The position numbers were made by a program, and so were the translations under genes. Below are positions 13,660 through 14,412 of a DNA stretch of 14,412 nucleotides, one piece after another. Numbering within the stretch: position 1 is the stretch's first letter; the number at the start of each line of letters is the position of its first letter. The notes under the pieces are model-generated. The model made no database searches, was not told the DNA's origin, and saw nothing but the letters and a program-made list of their open reading frames with translations. The stretch covers positions 1 to 14,412 of the forward strand of contig CAMAWS010000021.1 in NCBI GenBank assembly GCA_945861845.1, written 5' to 3'. The DNA is from Candidatus Sulfopaludibacter sp. SbA3. GTDB lineage: Bacteria; Acidobacteriota; Terriglobia; 20CM-2-55-15.

Positions 13660-14412
13660 CTATCTTGCCGAGCAGGCTTCCGGACTGAACGGCGCTCCGT
13701 CAGGCAATTTCTTGAAATGCGTGCTCGTGAGGAATGGCTGCCCCAGATATTGTGGATCAACGACTTCGGTGGTCACGATCAGCCAGTTGTCGCCGTTAGG
13801 TGATGTAAGGCGGTCGTACCACTCGTTCAAGACGGCGTTTGCGCTGAAAGGAACGCCATTCTTTCTGAGGTATCCAGGGCGAATCCGGTTCGTCACGACT
13901 TTCAAGGTGCCGCTGGTGGGCCGTCCTCTGGGGCCCACAGTCTCGTCCCAGCTCGCAACGGAATTCCCCTGCCATGTTGCGGCTCCGGCCGGCGGCTGCG
14001 CATTGCCGAACTGGAACAGGCGCGTTTGATTTCCGGCTTCGGTATCGAGCTTTAACGCAGTGTCATTGTCCCAACTGATGCGGATGCGTCCCGGCAGCCT
14101 GATGACGCCAGGCGCGGCGTAACCCCTGCACTGTTCGCCGGCAGCTTCGTCTTTGGCTGGATCCCAGGTATCGGCTACCCGGCGTCCTTCTGCATTAAGA
14201 GGAACCGATTCATAGTCTCCTTTGCGGGAGGTGACCATGCGGTGCCGCCAATCTTCGGTGATAAGCGGAACCCAGGTTCCGGTTACGTCAATCGCGGCTC
14301 CGGCTCTCGGTGTCGGCGGTGGCCCAACCGGGCCGCCCCGCTGGGCCTGAAGCTCAAATGTGAACGTCCAGGACAGAGACAGTATGGCAATGCTTCGTAG
14401 AACCAATTTGCG
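13660..14412 (-). CDS. Secreted protein of unknown function, 5' end at or beyond the window edge
   Basis: The frame is open to the window edge: a TTG at 14406 is the first possible start inside (MVLRSIAILSLSWTFTFELQ), but two further codons (Arg, Lys) precede it, so the true start is probably just outside. A signal peptide is clear, with likely cleavage near LQAQ. The mature part resembles acidobacterial secreted proteins with an AAIDVTGTWVPLITEDWRHR opening, GDYESVPLNAEGRRVADTWD, and DEAAGEQCRGYAAPGVIRLP segments; it contains two Cys (in GEQC and PEAC) that could form a disulfide. The later part (ISWDNDTALKLDTEAGNQTR, GTLKVVTNRIRPGYLRKNGV) looks like a beta-rich lipocalin-like body. The function is unknown. 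The stop is TAG at 13660-13662. Confidence 0.75.
   Translation of the reverse strand, partial: RKLVLRSIAILSLSWTFTFELQAQRGGPVGPPPTPRAGAAIDVTGTWVPLITEDWRHRMVTSRKGDYESVPLNAEGRRVADTWDPAKDEAAGEQCRGYAAPGVIRLPGRIRISWDNDTALKLDTEAGNQTRLFQFGNAQPPAGAATWQGNSVASWDETVGPRGRPTSGTLKVVTNRIRPGYLRKNGVPFSANAVLNEWYDRLTSPNGDNWLIVTTEVVDPQYLGQPFLTSTHFKKLPDGAPFSPEACSAR

Noticed and set aside
13522..13803. Plus-strand small gene across the palindrome
   Set aside because: The frame is made of the palindromic repeat and DNA antisense to the secreted-protein gene. The peptide is a repeat artefact.

Overview
The window looks like a chromosome segment of a Gram-negative soil-type bacterium, most likely an acidobacterium. 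An lpxB gene implies lipid A and an outer membrane. The secreted protein at the right edge resembles acidobacterial hypothetical proteins, and GC content is moderately high. The taxonomic call is inference from gene content, not from a marker gene.

Layout. Positions 1-4400 are accessory DNA: a minus-strand toxin-antitoxin pair (DUF3368/PIN-like toxin with a UPF0175 antitoxin), a poorly coding stretch, a divergent class III nucleotidyl-cyclase-like gene with no obvious partner, and an IS91-family element whose transposase is broken. Positions 4417-6047 hold a small exported protein translationally coupled to lpxB. On the minus strand, 10042 to 6120 reads as one gene series: NDP-sugar nucleotidylyltransferase, phosphohexomutase, ECF sigma factor, and a zinc-finger anti-sigma factor with a TonB-like periplasmic tail. 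On the plus strand, 10232-12205 is a compact envelope cluster with overlapping ends: pgsA, an AMMECR1-family gene, and lgt. A LysM-domain exported protein (minus) overlaps the lgt tail. An edge-truncated secreted protein of unknown function closes the window.

The most unusual signal is a dispersed repeat present five times: 3778-3823, 6037-6120, 6855-6898 and 7551-7597 on minus, and 10142-10224 on plus. Every copy starts ATGAGCGGCTGCG. Copies come as a short form (about 46 bp) and a long form (about 84 bp), and nearly all can fold into a hairpin (GGCTGCG with CGCAGCC). Several arm differences between copies are G-U wobbles that keep the stem in RNA of one strand only. Three copies begin 0-1 nt after, or overlapping, a stop codon. 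One copy interrupts the IS91 transposase inside a conserved motif: removing exactly 46 bp restores the frame, which is direct evidence that the repeat has moved. Every copy also opens a frame beginning MSGCECKP. The copy between the sigma and anti-sigma genes makes a 21-codon frame overlapping both neighbours by ATGA. Whether the unit is a REP/MITE-like mobile hairpin, an RNA element, or a tiny translated cassette cannot be settled from the sequence alone.
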